A stretch of DNA of 64,000 bases from positions 6,054,001 through 6,118,000 of the forward strand of contig CM034141.1 in assembly GCA_019914995.1 (NCBI GenBank), given 5' to 3'. Below the pieces are notes generated by a model. It was not told the DNA's origin. It worked only from the letters and a program-made list of their open reading frames with translations, and did not search any database. The first letter of the stretch is position 1; every line of letters starts with the position of its first letter. Shown one piece after another: positions 47,239 to 61,782 of the stretch. The stretch is from Acanthochlamys bracteata. Lineage: Eukaryota > Streptophyta > Magnoliopsida > Pandanales > Velloziaceae. The translations under genes were made by a program, and so were the position numbers.

Positions 47239-49015
47239 ATGCTTGCTTCGGCGGCGCCGCCTTGTTACATCCCAACCTTTCATCATCCCGCTGGTGTTGC
47301 TGAACGAAGGTCGAGCTCCATCAACGCCGCCACTGGTGCTGTTTGTTTGGGAGTTGGTGGCAGCATTGGGGTTAACTCCGCCACGGAACGGTTCAGGTGG
47401 AGAGTTAGTAGTAGTAGTGGCTCGGTTGTTTGTATGGCGCCGGAGGAAGAGAAGATTACCCGTCGCTCTCCGCTCGATTTCCCAATCGTAAGCACCTAAA
47501 GTTTTTCCAAATTTCTCATTCTTAATGAAATATTTGGTATAGTTTTTATTTTAGTGATGTTTTATTGCTATTGACATTCATAATTATCATAAATATTGTT
47601 ATTGTTAGTCGAGAATTCTTCTGTTTTGCTGTCATTGCTGTTCTGTGCGGATTTTGTTGATGTTGCTTCTGTTGAATTGTTTCTCTTTGTGATTTTTTTG
47701 GTGTACGTGGATGTTTATACTACTGCTGTTGTTAATATGCTAGGATATTACGGCAATCCAGGGATGTATTGAATTCAATTTCTGGTTGTATAAGACATGA
47801 AAATAGAATCACTTGAAGTCGCATGGGATTGATTCATTTCTATAGGTTGAGTGACTTGAGTCACTAGATAAAGTAGTTCCTCTAGATGTGGAACTCTAAG
47901 CTTGTAAGAGCTCAAATACCAGTAGATTTTTTAAAATAAAACCAGCTGCTTTAAAAATTTAGTGTTGTCGAATATGGCTTTTGGGACATGCAGAGTAGTT
48001 TCTCCGAAATTCATGGTCTTTAGAGTCTTATGTGCCTCACATTGACATTAAAATGGAGAGATACCCCAAAGACATAAAAAAAAACACATTTGACAATTGA
48101 TTGGTGAATGTCTTCAAGGTATGGTTTAAATGTCTGAGTTTGATTTTTGCATTAGTGTCTAATTTATTAATTGACTGCAGATGATAGAAACACCTTTGGA
48201 TCAATTCCCTTAGGCTAATCAATTCTACACCACAGTAGGTGGCTGGCAGAAGTCTTATTCATTGTAGTAATGATTAAACGACTATGATGATGTTTGGCTA
48301 AGCTTATAATCTCCTTTTCACTCTAACTTTTCATTTCACGTTTTTCAATAAAACTTCTAAATATTCTACATAAATTTTTTAATAATTTAGAAAATACAGA
48401 AAAATTCTACGTCGTAGAATTTATTATTATTTTTTAATTTTTTTTTTGAGGTAAAAAAACAGTGCTTGTTTTTCAAAATTTTCAAAATACACTCTTCAAA
48501 AATATTTATTTTCAATAAGCATTTCCATATATATCCCTGCTCTAAGCAACTGTAGTATCCAACAAGTTTGTGTGAGTTTGTCTTTGAGTAGTTATTATCA
48601 GTTCAAGATTACAAGGATTATGCAGTTATTCTGGTACTCCCATGCTACTTTTATTAAAAGCTAATTTTAACAAGCGAATAAGTCGGTGTGACGAGCTTGT
48701 TTGTTCCTGCTCATCTCATTTGGTGATTAGTGCTCTGACCTCACTTTTGATCATTCAGTTTTTCAGTATCATCATTGTATGTCTATACTAATTATACTAA
48801 TTTGATACTAATGTAAACTACAGGAATGGGAAAGACCAAAGCCTGGAAGGAGACCTGATATATTTCCCAAGTTCAGTCCCATGAAGACTCCATTGCCACC
48901 TCCTATTGGAGACCCTCCAGAGGAGGATGAAGATGAAGAGGAAGAGAAGAAAGAGGAAGGAGAAGAAGAAACTGAGAAAGAGGAGGAGCCTGAGAAACCG
49001 CCCAAAGAGATTTAG
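47239..49015 (+). CDS. Small chloroplast-type plant protein with acidic C-terminus, function unknown
   Basis: Two exons, 47239-47487 and 48824-49015; 441 nt, 146 residues. Residues 1 to about 65 are rich in Ala, Ser and Arg with a CMAPEEE boundary, consistent with a plastid transit peptide. The junction segment reads RRSPLDFPI|EWERPKPGRRPDIFPKFSP, a strongly conserved-looking block, then MKTPLPPPIGDPPE and a tail of about 40 residues almost entirely Glu, Asp and Lys, ending PEKPPKEI. I recognise the block as one present in plant proteins annotated only as unknown. The tail suggests a flexible, acidic interaction region. The intron carries a MITE-like repeat at 48291-48538. Confidence 0.8.
48291..48538. 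repeat. AT-rich MITE-like repeat copy inside an intron
   Basis: Left end tgtttggctaagc, right end ttcaataagcatttcc, within the single intron of the gene at 47239-49015. Confidence 0.5.
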
Positions 49016-50217
49016 ATATTTATAGATCAATCTGAACTTATGTGCATATTTTTGCTATAGTAGAGAGTTAAATAGATGTAAGCATCCATCTTCTATGACT
49101 TGGTTTGATCCAGTTATTTGTTGAACCAAGTAGTTACTAAGTATTTGAATGGAACTACAAATGTAGTTTCAGTTGTGAATCTTGCGACACACTGTTCTTA
49201 ATGTCTGTCTTCTTAATGTCAATATCTGCATTTCTTTTTTGAAGTTCCGAAGGTTGTTACTTGGTAGCAGGTCTATCTTGGGATGTATAGCTTGTAACAT
49301 GTTTCTTTACATTCATGATAATATGTTGCAACAAAAGCTGCTACTTTGTGAATCTCATGTTGTTGATCAATATATGCAGTGTTTCGTTTCCAGTACGTAC
49401 ACGATCTATAAAATACAACAGAAATGCAATAGTAGAGGGAAGAACTTACGTGGCTGCCATAGCAGTTGTGAAGCACTTCATGGGACTTTTTCTTTTGGTA
49501 TGTTTCAAATTAGTGAAATTCCACTTTCTTCTGCCAGAACTAGAATTTTACTAATTTTTTATATTTCAATTGCAAATATAACTGGAAACTCGAATTCTCA
49601 GTTATACACAAATGGAACTCAAGTTTCACTACATTTTTTTTTCAAATTCACTTCCAACCCACTTTAAAAATCAATTAAAACATAAAAATTAAACTCCACT
49701 TTCAACTTATTTTTTAAAAAATTTCATTTTCTATTTTCACTTTCATGTAACTCAGTTACGGACATTTACCCATTTGTGGGTATAAAAACCAAATTTAAAC
49801 AAAGAGGACACCAGCAAGCAATTCAAGACAAAAGCAGGTGAAGCTATTAACTCACGGAACCAGGGTTCTAAGTGAACTTCCCACAACGTCATGCAAGTCA
49901 GTTCACAAGTGCAAGTTCAAAGGAATCTATTTTGTTTGGAAGTTACAATATTCACAAACACTGCATGACGAAGCTCACTACAACTTCAAATATACCACCA
50001 ACAAACAATATGAGCAAGCACACCATGTTTCAGAACAACTGGCCATTACAAATTCAACATATCTTCAAACACTTCCATTTCATCAAATCATCCATTGACA
50101 TTAGGTCATTCACGGATTCATAGATGCGATAAGACAAACTACTGTTATACTTAAAACTAGACGAAGAAGTGAAGATCCAACACATCAAGTCTGATTGGAG
50201 TACCACAAGAAATGGTT
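49016..50217. other. Convergent 3' UTRs and intergenic DNA
   Basis: Lies between two genes whose 3' ends face each other. The ORF at 49182-49667 lacks any protein-like pattern; the sequence is likely 3' UTR and spacer. Confidence 0.5.
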
Positions 50218-51498
50218 TCATTTCTTTCCACTCTTCTTTAATCCTGCACCTCCAAAGGACCCCTTCTGGGCTGCCTTGGCTCTTAATTCCCTCAATGCCT
50301 GCTCAAAAAAGTCAGCTATTAGTCATTATCGACAAAACCAGTATGCAGGATTTCCAAGAAGCTCTCAAAGACTCATTCAATTAAGATAATGCAAATTAGT
50401 AAAAACCCCCCACCTTCTCCTCTTCCTTCTTCTTCTGAAGGTTGGCTTTGTCAGCCTGCAACGCCATCAAACGAGTAAGACTGGAAACCAGATAATAATT
50501 GTCTTCAAATTAAATTACACATCACAAAAGCAAGAAACAATGAAGCCAACAAATTACAGACTTAAACCAACAAACCACTTAATCTATGTACATCAAACAA
50601 CAACAAGGTCTTAGCTAATTAGGTAGAATAACCTGCTTCAACCTTTTAACACAATTTCATAATCAATGTAAGTCACACAAAACGTATGATCATATGATTG
50701 GAGAGAACGAGGTATTTAATTTTAGAACAATTCCTCTTTGAGCCATCACTAATTCCTTCCAATATATTAAGCTAACCCTCAAGTCAGCTTCAATTAAGAA
50801 AGCGAAACAACTAATCAATCATAGCTACAGGACTACCAGCTTATCCTTAATCCTATCGTCCAAAATCACAAAGGTCAAAATCCAATAGACATACAATCAA
50901 TATATTCATATTTAAATCTTGCCATATAAATAGAGCAAAAGTAACGGTATGTAGGATTAAGACGATTACCAAATAAAGTTCTCGATTTTATGATCCTTTC
51001 AGCAGAGTAGAACATCAGTTATTTCCACAGAAAAACTTCAAAAGAATCATAACATACTTATAGACATGGAAATAAAATTGGATTCACTTCCTCCTGTATA
51101 GTAGTATTAAAATAATTTCTGTTTCACGAAAAATCAACATTGATTAATTGGAAACTGGAAAAAGCGTAATCTCGCCAAAACTTCATAATAAGGAGATATA
51201 CAATTATAGTTTTTTTTAAATAAAAAATGACCACGATAATCTATTTCAACATTATTAGATAATAATAATAACATAAAAGCATGAGAGATCAAAAAAAGAA
51301 GAAGAAGATAAAACAGACCTCATCGTACTCCTTCTCACCCTTGGGCGCTTTCAGAGGCTTCAGCTTTCCACCTGAAGACCAAAATTCATCAATAAAAACT
51401 GTTAACAATAAAATCATCAAACAAATAAACAAACAAGGATGAATATTAACATAAACTTCTAACCTAGAAACTAAATTCTCACCTTGCTTCGAAGACAT
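50218..51498 (-). CDS. TMA7: Translation machinery-associated protein 7 (TMA7/CCDC72 homologue)
   Basis: Tiny ribosome-associated protein conserved in eukaryotes. Four exons: 51498-51483 (only 16 nt), 51371-51319, 50455-50414, 50298-50218; 192 nt, 63 residues, all in frame. Starts MSSKQGGKLKPLKAPKG, then EKEYDEADKANLQKKKEEEK, and ends KAAQKGSFGGAGLKKSGKK, which is the family's full-length pattern. Highly charged, helical middle, no targeting signal. A TTAGGGTT telo-like motif on the minus strand at 51533-51526 lies in the leader, fitting a translation-related gene. The coding part is too small for ORF callers because of the 16-nt first exon; the exon map rests on protein conservation. Confidence 0.95.
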
Positions 51499-51533
51499 GG
51501 TGAATGATTGATTGATTAATTAATTAACCCTAA

Positions 51534-52182
51534 CTTGATCGCAGGAGGAAAGAGAGGAAGAGGGAAGCCCTCAAAAATAAAACTCTTCTGTTTTTGTTTT
51601 TATAAACTATTAATTTGCATAATCAGTCCTTTAAAATATTCTTGCAGAAAATTTTTTTGCACAATAATAACTAGTTTACAAATAAAGTTCGTAAATATGA
51701 AGTCCTTGAAAATACCATTTTGATGAATAAAGTTTTCAAAACAGTCCACAAAAATTCATTTTATATAAGAAATAAAAAGAAGTTTTTGTAACATATTCTT
51801 TCAAAATTTCTTTGGAGATTTTAAAAAATAATTATTGTTATAATTATATATTTATATATTTAATGATGTATAATATATTTATATTTAGATTAAAAATTTT
51901 TTTAACTATTCTAGAAATCTTTTGAAAAAAAGTTTAAATGGAGACGAAAATGGTGTTCAAATGAAGAGAAAACTAAATCCTAATAGCTCTATTTTAAGAA
52001 TGTTGGGCTTCTTTAATGCTAAGGGTAGTTATTTACAATCGTTTACCAAACTGATCTTTCTCTCTCTTTCTCTAAAATTCTTTCTTGGCTTTAATAAAAT
52101 AAGGATATCTTTTTCGAAGATATCGAATTTGGAGAGTAAAGAGTAAAGAATTGAAAATTCTTTCTCGAAACTTTCAATTAAA
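51534..52182. other. Intergenic DNA between TMA7 and the pseudogene
   Basis: Promoter region of TMA7 on the left, possible remnant promoter of the METTL22-like pseudogene on the right (from about 51960). The ORF at 51922-52146 has no recognised feature. Confidence 0.45.
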
Positions 52183-54012
52183 ATGGAAGAAGAAATTGAA
52201 GAGGAGCAGGTGATGAGTGAAGTCCACCGTGGTTGCCCATGCCATCCCAATTTTAGCGAACCCTTTGTTTCCCAATTCAAATTCTTCATTCCATCACCAA
52301 ACAGGTTTGTAGAAAATTTCTTTCAATTGATTATTGAAAGCTGTTCTACTGATTCTACATGTTATAATGCTTTTCAACATCGCAGAATTAAAAATTTGAA
52401 AGTAATATCAAAGGATAAGGTTGGGATTGTAGTTTTTGCAAGCTATGCTTATTTGAAATCAGCTCATAATGTATTGGAACTTTTGAACTAGATTCATAGT
52501 ACAATGTAAACTTGTTTTAGAAAACTGCGACGAAATTAGAATTCTTCTCAAAATCAATTGATTATTAGAAGAGTGAGTCTAAGTATTTATGAATATCATC
52601 TCAAGACTATTGATAAGTAATGTGGGACTAAACCATTCTTTAACAAAAACAATTATAGATTGGACTGGTTGGTTTGTTGAATCTTGAGAAATTTATTGTT
52701 GTAGTGTACATCTTTTATTTCATCTAGGTTAGTGTTTTTTCTTTTTTGGTACATGCACTCAAAGGAAGTGGTAGCTCTTTGAGAAGTTATTGCTATAGTG
52801 TCCTGTACATGCACAATCTATAAAATACAACAGTTTGCAGGAGGGGAAATTGGTAACCGAAGCTAGAGTTTGTGTAGGGATGTAGCATTGTTGCAAATCA
52901 AGAAAAGAAAATTCATGTAAGCTTCCAGACAAATAGTTCTGTCTAGAATTACAAATGGTTCATTTGTTCAGATAAGCCAAGTGGTAACACAAGCTTTTGG
53001 TATTATGAAGGTGATTGCAGTGAAAATTCCCCTAGGCAGGTGTTTATGTTTGATGAAGATGGCGATATTGTTGTAACTCGACATAAGAGTTGGTAAGATC
53101 AAAGCTGTCTTCATATCAAACATATAGTTATTTTGTCGCATCTTAGTACAGCAATTCTTCTTTCATGTTAAATCGATTAGCATATACTGAGACTAATGCC
53201 CTTATCACTTGAGAAACTTACACCTGAACTCCTGCTTTAGGCATTGCGGGCATCAGACTTCAGTAGTTGCGTTAAACATGTCCTGCCTTACAAATTTTCT
53301 TCTATTGTGTCATAGAAGCTCAGTGTAAGGGTGGTCTAGGTAACTACAGAAAAGTGGAAGGCTAGACTGAATAAATAAAAAGTTGTTACAGCCAATGTGC
53401 ACCTCAACTATGACGCAATTAACTTCAAAGAAATTTAATTTTCGATCTGGGAGCTTAATTTGGAAGAGCCGAAGAGGGACGGCCTTCACAAGCTGTAACA
53501 TGCGATTCTGAGTGTACACAGAGGTAGGCTTTCTCCTATTCAATATTTCAATCTCACACACAACTTCTGGACATGTATTGTTGTTTTTGCAAGAGAGATT
53601 TGGCTTTTCCTTTTACATTCGCCTTGCTTGCATATGTCAAAGCAGTATGCCAATGTATGATTGCATATCATCCTCCTCAGAGTACTCTTGGACCCAATCA
53701 GATATTAGTAATATTGAAGAAGCTGAGTGAATATCAGTGTTTTTAGCAGCTGATGTGATTTATGGTGAGGAGCTGACTGGCTCATTATTTAATTTCTGGA
53801 AAAGTTAATGTCTCGATGTTCTGAAAAGGAATACTGCAGGCAATATCTAATAATAAACAAGAAAAAGAAATACGAACTTCTTCAACCCTTTCTAACTGGT
53901 ACTGGTGTTAGGTTTGTTCTTGGCTTTGCAGAAAAGGTGTAATTCACCCTCAAAGACCTTGACGTTTTGGTAATGGATATGTACACTTCCAAAGTTTCTT
54001 AAGGGATAAAGG
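52183..54012 (+). pseudogene. Decayed METTL22-type methyltransferase pseudogene
   Basis: Pieces in the order of a plant METTL22-like lysine methyltransferase. 52183-52302 starts MEEEIEEEQVMSEVHRGCP and SEPFVSQF, the family N-terminus. 53042-53094 reads FDEDGDIVVTRHKSW with intron-like borders. 53380-53480 keeps a weak ANVHLNYDAINF and WELNLEEPK match to the core, interrupted by a stop. 53676-53820 reads YSWTQSDISNIEEAE, a stop, then LAADVIYGEELTGSLFN. 53930-54010 keeps NFTLKDLDV and, in another frame, NGYVHFQSFLRDK. The SAM-binding glycine motif was not found. Stops and frameshifts are frequent, and introns appear kept, so it looks like an unprocessed duplicate or decayed original gene. Assignment is from memory of family motifs. 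Confidence 0.65.
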
Positions 54013-54657
54013 TAAGTACTATGACCTGTTATTCATTGCTAAATATGCTCCAGATTTTAGATTTCACATTTTATTGCTATCTCTATTCTTCTTGCATAAT
54101 GCTCCAATATTGATGGCAAGACAGTTCCCTGCTTCCTGGGCCGATAACTTGCACTACCTAGGCTTTCAGAAGTCATGAACATCCTCCTTCCTAGGCCTTA
54201 TACTCTTCACAGCAGACTCAGCAACGCACAAGAACACCATGAACATCGAAAGGCTAAAGACATCTTCGACAACAACCTTTTCTTCTGTAGTAGATATAAA
54301 AGCTAATGTAACATGCTCCAATTTTTTCTCTTCCTTGCAACTATAGATGGCTGTAAATTGTTTTTTTATATTTTGGGTCAGCTACACTTTCTTAGTTGGT
54401 ATTGATTCTGAAACTATGATTATTGAAACAAGCGTCTTTGAATTAATTGCAAATTCAGCCCTCAACATTCACTTTTAACCACAGCGTGTTTTCTTCTGAG
54501 AAAGTTCAGATTGAGGAATTAAATTTACATAAATACCTGATTGGATTTTTGCACTATAAGGTCCAAGATGAAGTTAGTTATTCATATAAAGTAACCGAAA
54601 GTACAATTTAGTGACTTGATTATGCAATAAACTATTTCTTTCTTCATTCTAACGCGC

Positions 54658-54664
54658 TATAAAG
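54658..54664 (+). promoter_or_regulatory. TATA box of the eIF4E gene
   Basis: TATAAAG about 75 bp before the ATG; an AG microsatellite (54714-54729) fills the end of the short leader. Confidence 0.7.
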
Positions 54665-54733
54665 TGCCAGAGAGTTCCACCTCCTGGTGTCATCTTTAGA
54701 TCGAGTTTCAGTATAGAGAGAGAGAGAGCGGCG

Positions 54734-57526
54734 ATGGGAGACGAGACGGCGTTGGAGACCGCGGCAGAGGCGGGAAGAGAGGAGACGGAGGAGGGAGAGA
54801 TCGTTGGTGAAGAATCGGTGGATGAAGTGGCGGCGGTAGGGGAGGAAGAAGATTTAGCGTCCTCGGTAGCGGAGGGAGGTAGCGGCGATGTGAATGAGCC
54901 GCATCTGCTTGAGCACCGGTGGACCTTCTGGTTCGATAATCCTTCGGCGAAATCGAAGCAGGCTACCTGGGGAAGCTCGATCCGTCCCATATATACCTTC
55001 TCCACTGTCGAAGAATTCTGGGGGTAATTTGTTTCTGTTTAATTAATTTTTCTGTGATTTGGTTCGATATTTTAGGTTTGAATTGGTTAAGTAGCAACCT
55101 GTGATAATTGATTATTCCTTCTCCGTGTGCTTACCTTATATTCACAATTGATGAATTTTGTGGTTAGTTCTCCTTTATGTAAATCATTCTTCACTAATGA
55201 AGCTTATTGTGGATGAAATTTTGGTTTTGGTTTTGTTTGCCTTACTCTTACTGGCTTTTAGGTTGAAACTACTAGTACGTTAGTGATGATTGCTTCTCCG
55301 AACTATTAAGGGTATTTATGCCACTAAGTAAATGGTAGTTAGTGCTCTCGTTATCATCGACTCCTTTGATTTGGTTTACCTCTGCTCTGTTACTGTTTGT
55401 CTCTGTGATAAATGTTATGAGATAATGTTTAAGTGAAGAACTGAATTGAGAGGCTTACAATTATATGTCAAATAAGTATGGGTGACTTCTGGTTTTAAGA
55501 TTGGCATATGCTTCGTCCCCTCTTTATATTTCTCTCTGCAGCATTATTCTTGTTGTTTTAAGTTTAACCATTGTGTCATTGCCCATATATTTACTTTTCT
55601 CATCATTCCATTGTACCCTTCAAACTGTTAGGGTGATCAGTCTATATTTCGGTTGTGTCAATTTTTCTGCTGTTTTTCAGCTTTGATGGGATATATTGGA
55701 GGTTAGAAATAGAAAGGTTACACAATGGTGGCAAGTGTTTCTCATGGTCCTTTCTGTGGTATGCTAATCTAAAAACATGTTTAGGTGACAGTGTCATTTA
55801 GGAAGGGATGCAACTTATTTCATAAAATTTTTTGGAGAAGCGTCATAAGTCATCACCATCGATCTAGACAATAGAAATCTGAGAACTTGAGATATGCTTC
55901 TGGCTTTGACATTAAATCACCGGTAAAATAAATGGTAATGCTTTTGGTAATTTGTTGACAACTTTCTTAGCAATTATATTATCTAATATTACATGTTTAT
56001 AGGAGAGAGGTTGCATTCCTTTGAAATCATGCTTTGCATGCTTTTTTTGTCATAATTATTGAAGCGTATGCGGTAGTATGCAGTAGCATAACTGCAATTA
56101 CTTATAAGGCTGATTCTTGTTTGCTTTGTTTTTTAGTTTGTTTTATCGAAGCCGTTTTTCTCATTTCATGCATTCCGAACCAAAATAGCACTTGGGACAT
56201 ATTTTTTGATGTTACAAATCTTAAAGAATATGTTTGTATTGTTTCTGAAAATTCTAAAGGCGTTTTATCTTCCAAAATGTCAAGCGCATGAGTGCACATT
56301 AATGTTCCCCCTCCATTCTCGTGTGAGAAACTAAATCTTCTCTGACCTATGTTTTCCCAGCCTTTACAATAACATTCATCAACCTAGTAAGCTGGCTGTT
56401 GGGGCAGACTTCTACTGTTTCAAGTTCAATATAGAGCCAAAGTGGGAAGACCCTGTCTGTGCAAATGGAGGGAAATGGACCATAAATTGTTCAAGGGGAA
56501 AGTCTGATACATGGTGGCTGTACACGGTATGTTATAGTTCACACTTGAGGCTTTCTTTTGAAGAGCAGAATCAGCCAATTGAAAGTTTTTGAATGCCAGC
56601 CTTCTTTTTTCCCCACTTCCTGTGTAGCTATTGGCAATGATTGGGGAGCAGTTTGACAATGGTGATGATATTTGCGGGGCAGTTGTGAATGTGCGTCAAA
56701 GGCAGGAAAAAATATCTATTTGGACAAAAAACGGCCATAACCAAGCTGTGCAGGTTAGTATTATATGGTCGAGTTCAGTTCCAGCTATACTTGTCACAGT
56801 ATTTGCATTGCTAAATGTAGGAATTTAATTTTCCTTGATTTCGTATCCATGCTTTCAAAAGTTCAAATCTCTGGTACAGGAGAGCATTGGGAAGCAGTGG
56901 AAGGAATTCCTTGACTACAAAGAGTCGATTGGTTTTATACTCCATGTGAGATAGCCCTAACTTATATTCTTCCTGATTTAGTGCCTTACCAATTGATATG
57001 CCTTGTGCTTTTTTCGAGTTGTCTTTCCAATTGATGTGCCTTTTACTTTGATCTCATTTTTCTTATGGAAATACTTCATAAATCGAAATAAGCAAGTAAC
57101 AGTAATAGCAATAAAAGAAGTCTTCTTTAAACTATCTAAGGTTAGCTACTATTCAATGACATCTTGAAGCCAGATAATCCAAAAATATTCTTTATGAAGA
57201 AGTTCAATAATATCTTACAACCCCCATGGCCATAAAATTTCTTCTAGTTTCTTCCAAAAAAAGAAAAAGAACTACTAGCATTTATCATGTCATTTACCAT
57301 AGCGTATTGAAATGGTCTTTACCTACTCATCAATCTTTCCACCATGCATTTCTTGATCCAAATTTGGATTATTGGACAATTTAGCTTCGTCTGTCCTTTA
57401 TGCAAATACTTAATTGCTCTGAGAATCAACATGTAATTAATGCACTCCTCTAACACTTCCCTTTTCACTTTTCAGGACGATGCAAAGAAACTTGATAGAG
57501 CTGCCAAAAGTCGCTACCAAGTATAA
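54734..57526 (+). CDS. EIF4E: Eukaryotic translation initiation factor 4E (cap-binding)
   Basis: Binds the 7-methylguanosine cap of mRNA and recruits eIF4G in the cytoplasm. Five exons: 54734-55023, 56361-56526, 56628-56753, 56880-56945, 57476-57526; 699 nt, 232 residues, in frame, the five-exon pattern usual for plant eIF4E. The first about 55 residues are an acidic, low-complexity leader ([16 protein letters not shown]), then [37 protein letters not shown], and [20 protein letters not shown]. The cap-stacking Trp residues in ATWG and PKWEDP are present, as are [13 protein letters not shown] and the C-terminal [15 protein letters not shown]. The acidic N-terminus and residue pattern favour eIF4E over eIF(iso)4E. 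Plant eIF4E is a known host factor for potyviruses; nothing in the sequence shows a resistance allele. Confidence 0.95.
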
Positions 57527-58385
57527 TAAGATCAGTTTCTTAGCAGAATAGCGGAGTGACTTGCTTTCTTGGCTTTTTGAGGTTCTGAAGATTTTATTCA
57601 GATGAACTTGCAAGCAGAAATATATGTAGAAAATTCTTCTGGAAAGTTCAGATCTGTCTTTTGTTTATACAATGAGCTAAGTGCACTCTTAAAAATATCT
57701 TCAGCTACTGTAGTGCTTTATTCTGTTTACCTGTCAATTCACTTGTGATCAATGTACCAGTCCATTTTGAATGTGAAAAACAAGTATTGATCGATAATGG
57801 GTAGTCTAGAGAGTCAGATGCTCATGGTTGTACAAGATTGCAGCTTTTTACCGAAGTGTTTTTGGTGTGATTGATAAATACAAATACGAAGTTACAAACA
57901 AGCTCTGGGAGGACGCCCCCGGTACTCCACCCAAAGATTCTCAGCAAAAATGATTGTGAAGTTGCTGCTGGTCCAAAACTAATAAGTTAAACAGGCCACC
58001 TTTTCATCATCCTTCAACAAACAAGCAAATGCTTACACATCCCTATTCAAGAATCTCGAGATAATGAAGGTATAGTTAAAGTATCGGACAAATTGGCACG
58101 AACCATAAGAACTACACAATGAATAAAGAAATAACGAAGTTGCATCACCATGAGCTGTTCCATACTTGACAGACCATACGGACACATACTTGCACGAACC
58201 ATAAGAGTAATACACGGAATAACAAAGTTACATACTTGCCAGACCAAACCAGACCACACCAGACAAACAGGTACTTCCATAGACTACCTAGTAGCAAAGA
58301 GAACACAAACAGTGGCACACTGCATCATAAAGCTAAGACAAGCATAATGCTGCTACGACACAACCCTTTCTAAACCAATAGGAAA
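57527..58385. other. Convergent 3' UTRs of eIF4E and polyubiquitin
   Basis: No additional gene. Contains a diverged tandem duplication (58082-58245) near the polyubiquitin 3' end. Confidence 0.55.
58082..58245. repeat. Diverged tandem repeat in polyubiquitin 3' region
   Basis: Units of about 94 bp (58082-58175) and 70 bp (58176-58245), sharing CGGACA, GCACGAACCATAAGA and CATACTTG.CAGACC in the same order, with gaps. Confidence 0.6.
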
Positions 58386-60665
<2,280 letters not shown>

Positions 60666-61782
60666 GGCAGAGAGGAGGCCGACTGGGTCACTTGACCGTT
60701 GCGATTGTGACATATGTTTTAGTTAAGACCGTTCAATTGTTTAGCGGTGTAGTTGGTAATCGGTCTTTCAACCACTAGCGAGAATGAAAGTTTTGGTAGG
60801 CCCACGAAATTTTAAGAAACAGTTATTTTAATTCTCTATGTTAATACCGTAATGCCCCTGAACGGCAGACGAACGATTTCAAAGGATGCCATTTTCTAGA
60901 CATGGCAGAATCGTTAATAATAGCAAGGTCAGTGGCAAATCAACATAGAAGAACAAGTTGGCCAACTTGATTAATTTCGTCAATATATAGATGTTGACTG
61001 GATTTTTATCTGCATAAGAAATTTGATTAGGTTGATATCTTACGGTAGGGACATCATAAATAAAATAAGTTGATCTTCATCTAGAGTCTATGGGCATTAT
61101 CTTTATTGAGCTAGAAAGATAAAACTAAACCAGGAGTTATTAAAAACTTTTCAATAAAAAATTATTTTATTTTATTTAAAAATAATTTTTTTATTTTACA
61201 AAATTAAAAAAAAACCTAAACCAGGAGTTATAAATTTTTATGAATTATGATATAAATTTTTTTATATTTTTATATTTTAAATAAATTCTACATAATATTT
61301 AAAAATATGTTAAAATTTATTAAATTAAAAATTGATAAATGCTTCTTATAAGCTCTTTCAGACGCAATCTAAAACCGACTAATCTTAACAGCACAAAATT
61401 ATCCAGTTTTTTCTAGAAACTCCGGTCCCGTAGTATACCCTTCCAGGACTTGGTCGTCCACAGCTTAACAAGAAAATTATTAAGTATTCTTCATTGACAA
61501 TTCCATATCACCACCTTGGCCAATTACAAAAGTCTACATCACCATCAGCAACTGTTCCAATTTATGAGAACTTGGGAGACTTTCCTGATACATTCAACTC
61601 AATAGAAAAATCTTCCCCACAACTTAAACTGTTAGATCTACAAAAAACTAAAAAAAAAAAGAATACAGTCATAGTTCAAATGTGAAGGCTCTAGTTAAGC
61701 AGACTAGTATACAGCAAAGAGTACCCGGTCCAAAGGAAAATTCTATAGGATATGGAATTACATTGAGATATCATAACGGAGC
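60666..61782. other. Polyubiquitin promoter and intergenic DNA
   Basis: No gene supported. An AT-rich block at about 61130-61370 resembles the dispersed repeat (ends tcaataaaaaattatttt / gctctttcagacgcaatc). The ORF at 61494-61685 shows no recognisable feature. Confidence 0.45.

Noticed and set aside
49182-49667. 161-codon plus ORF
   Set aside because: Composition of 3' UTR or spacer, no protein-like pattern, overlapping ORFs in other frames.
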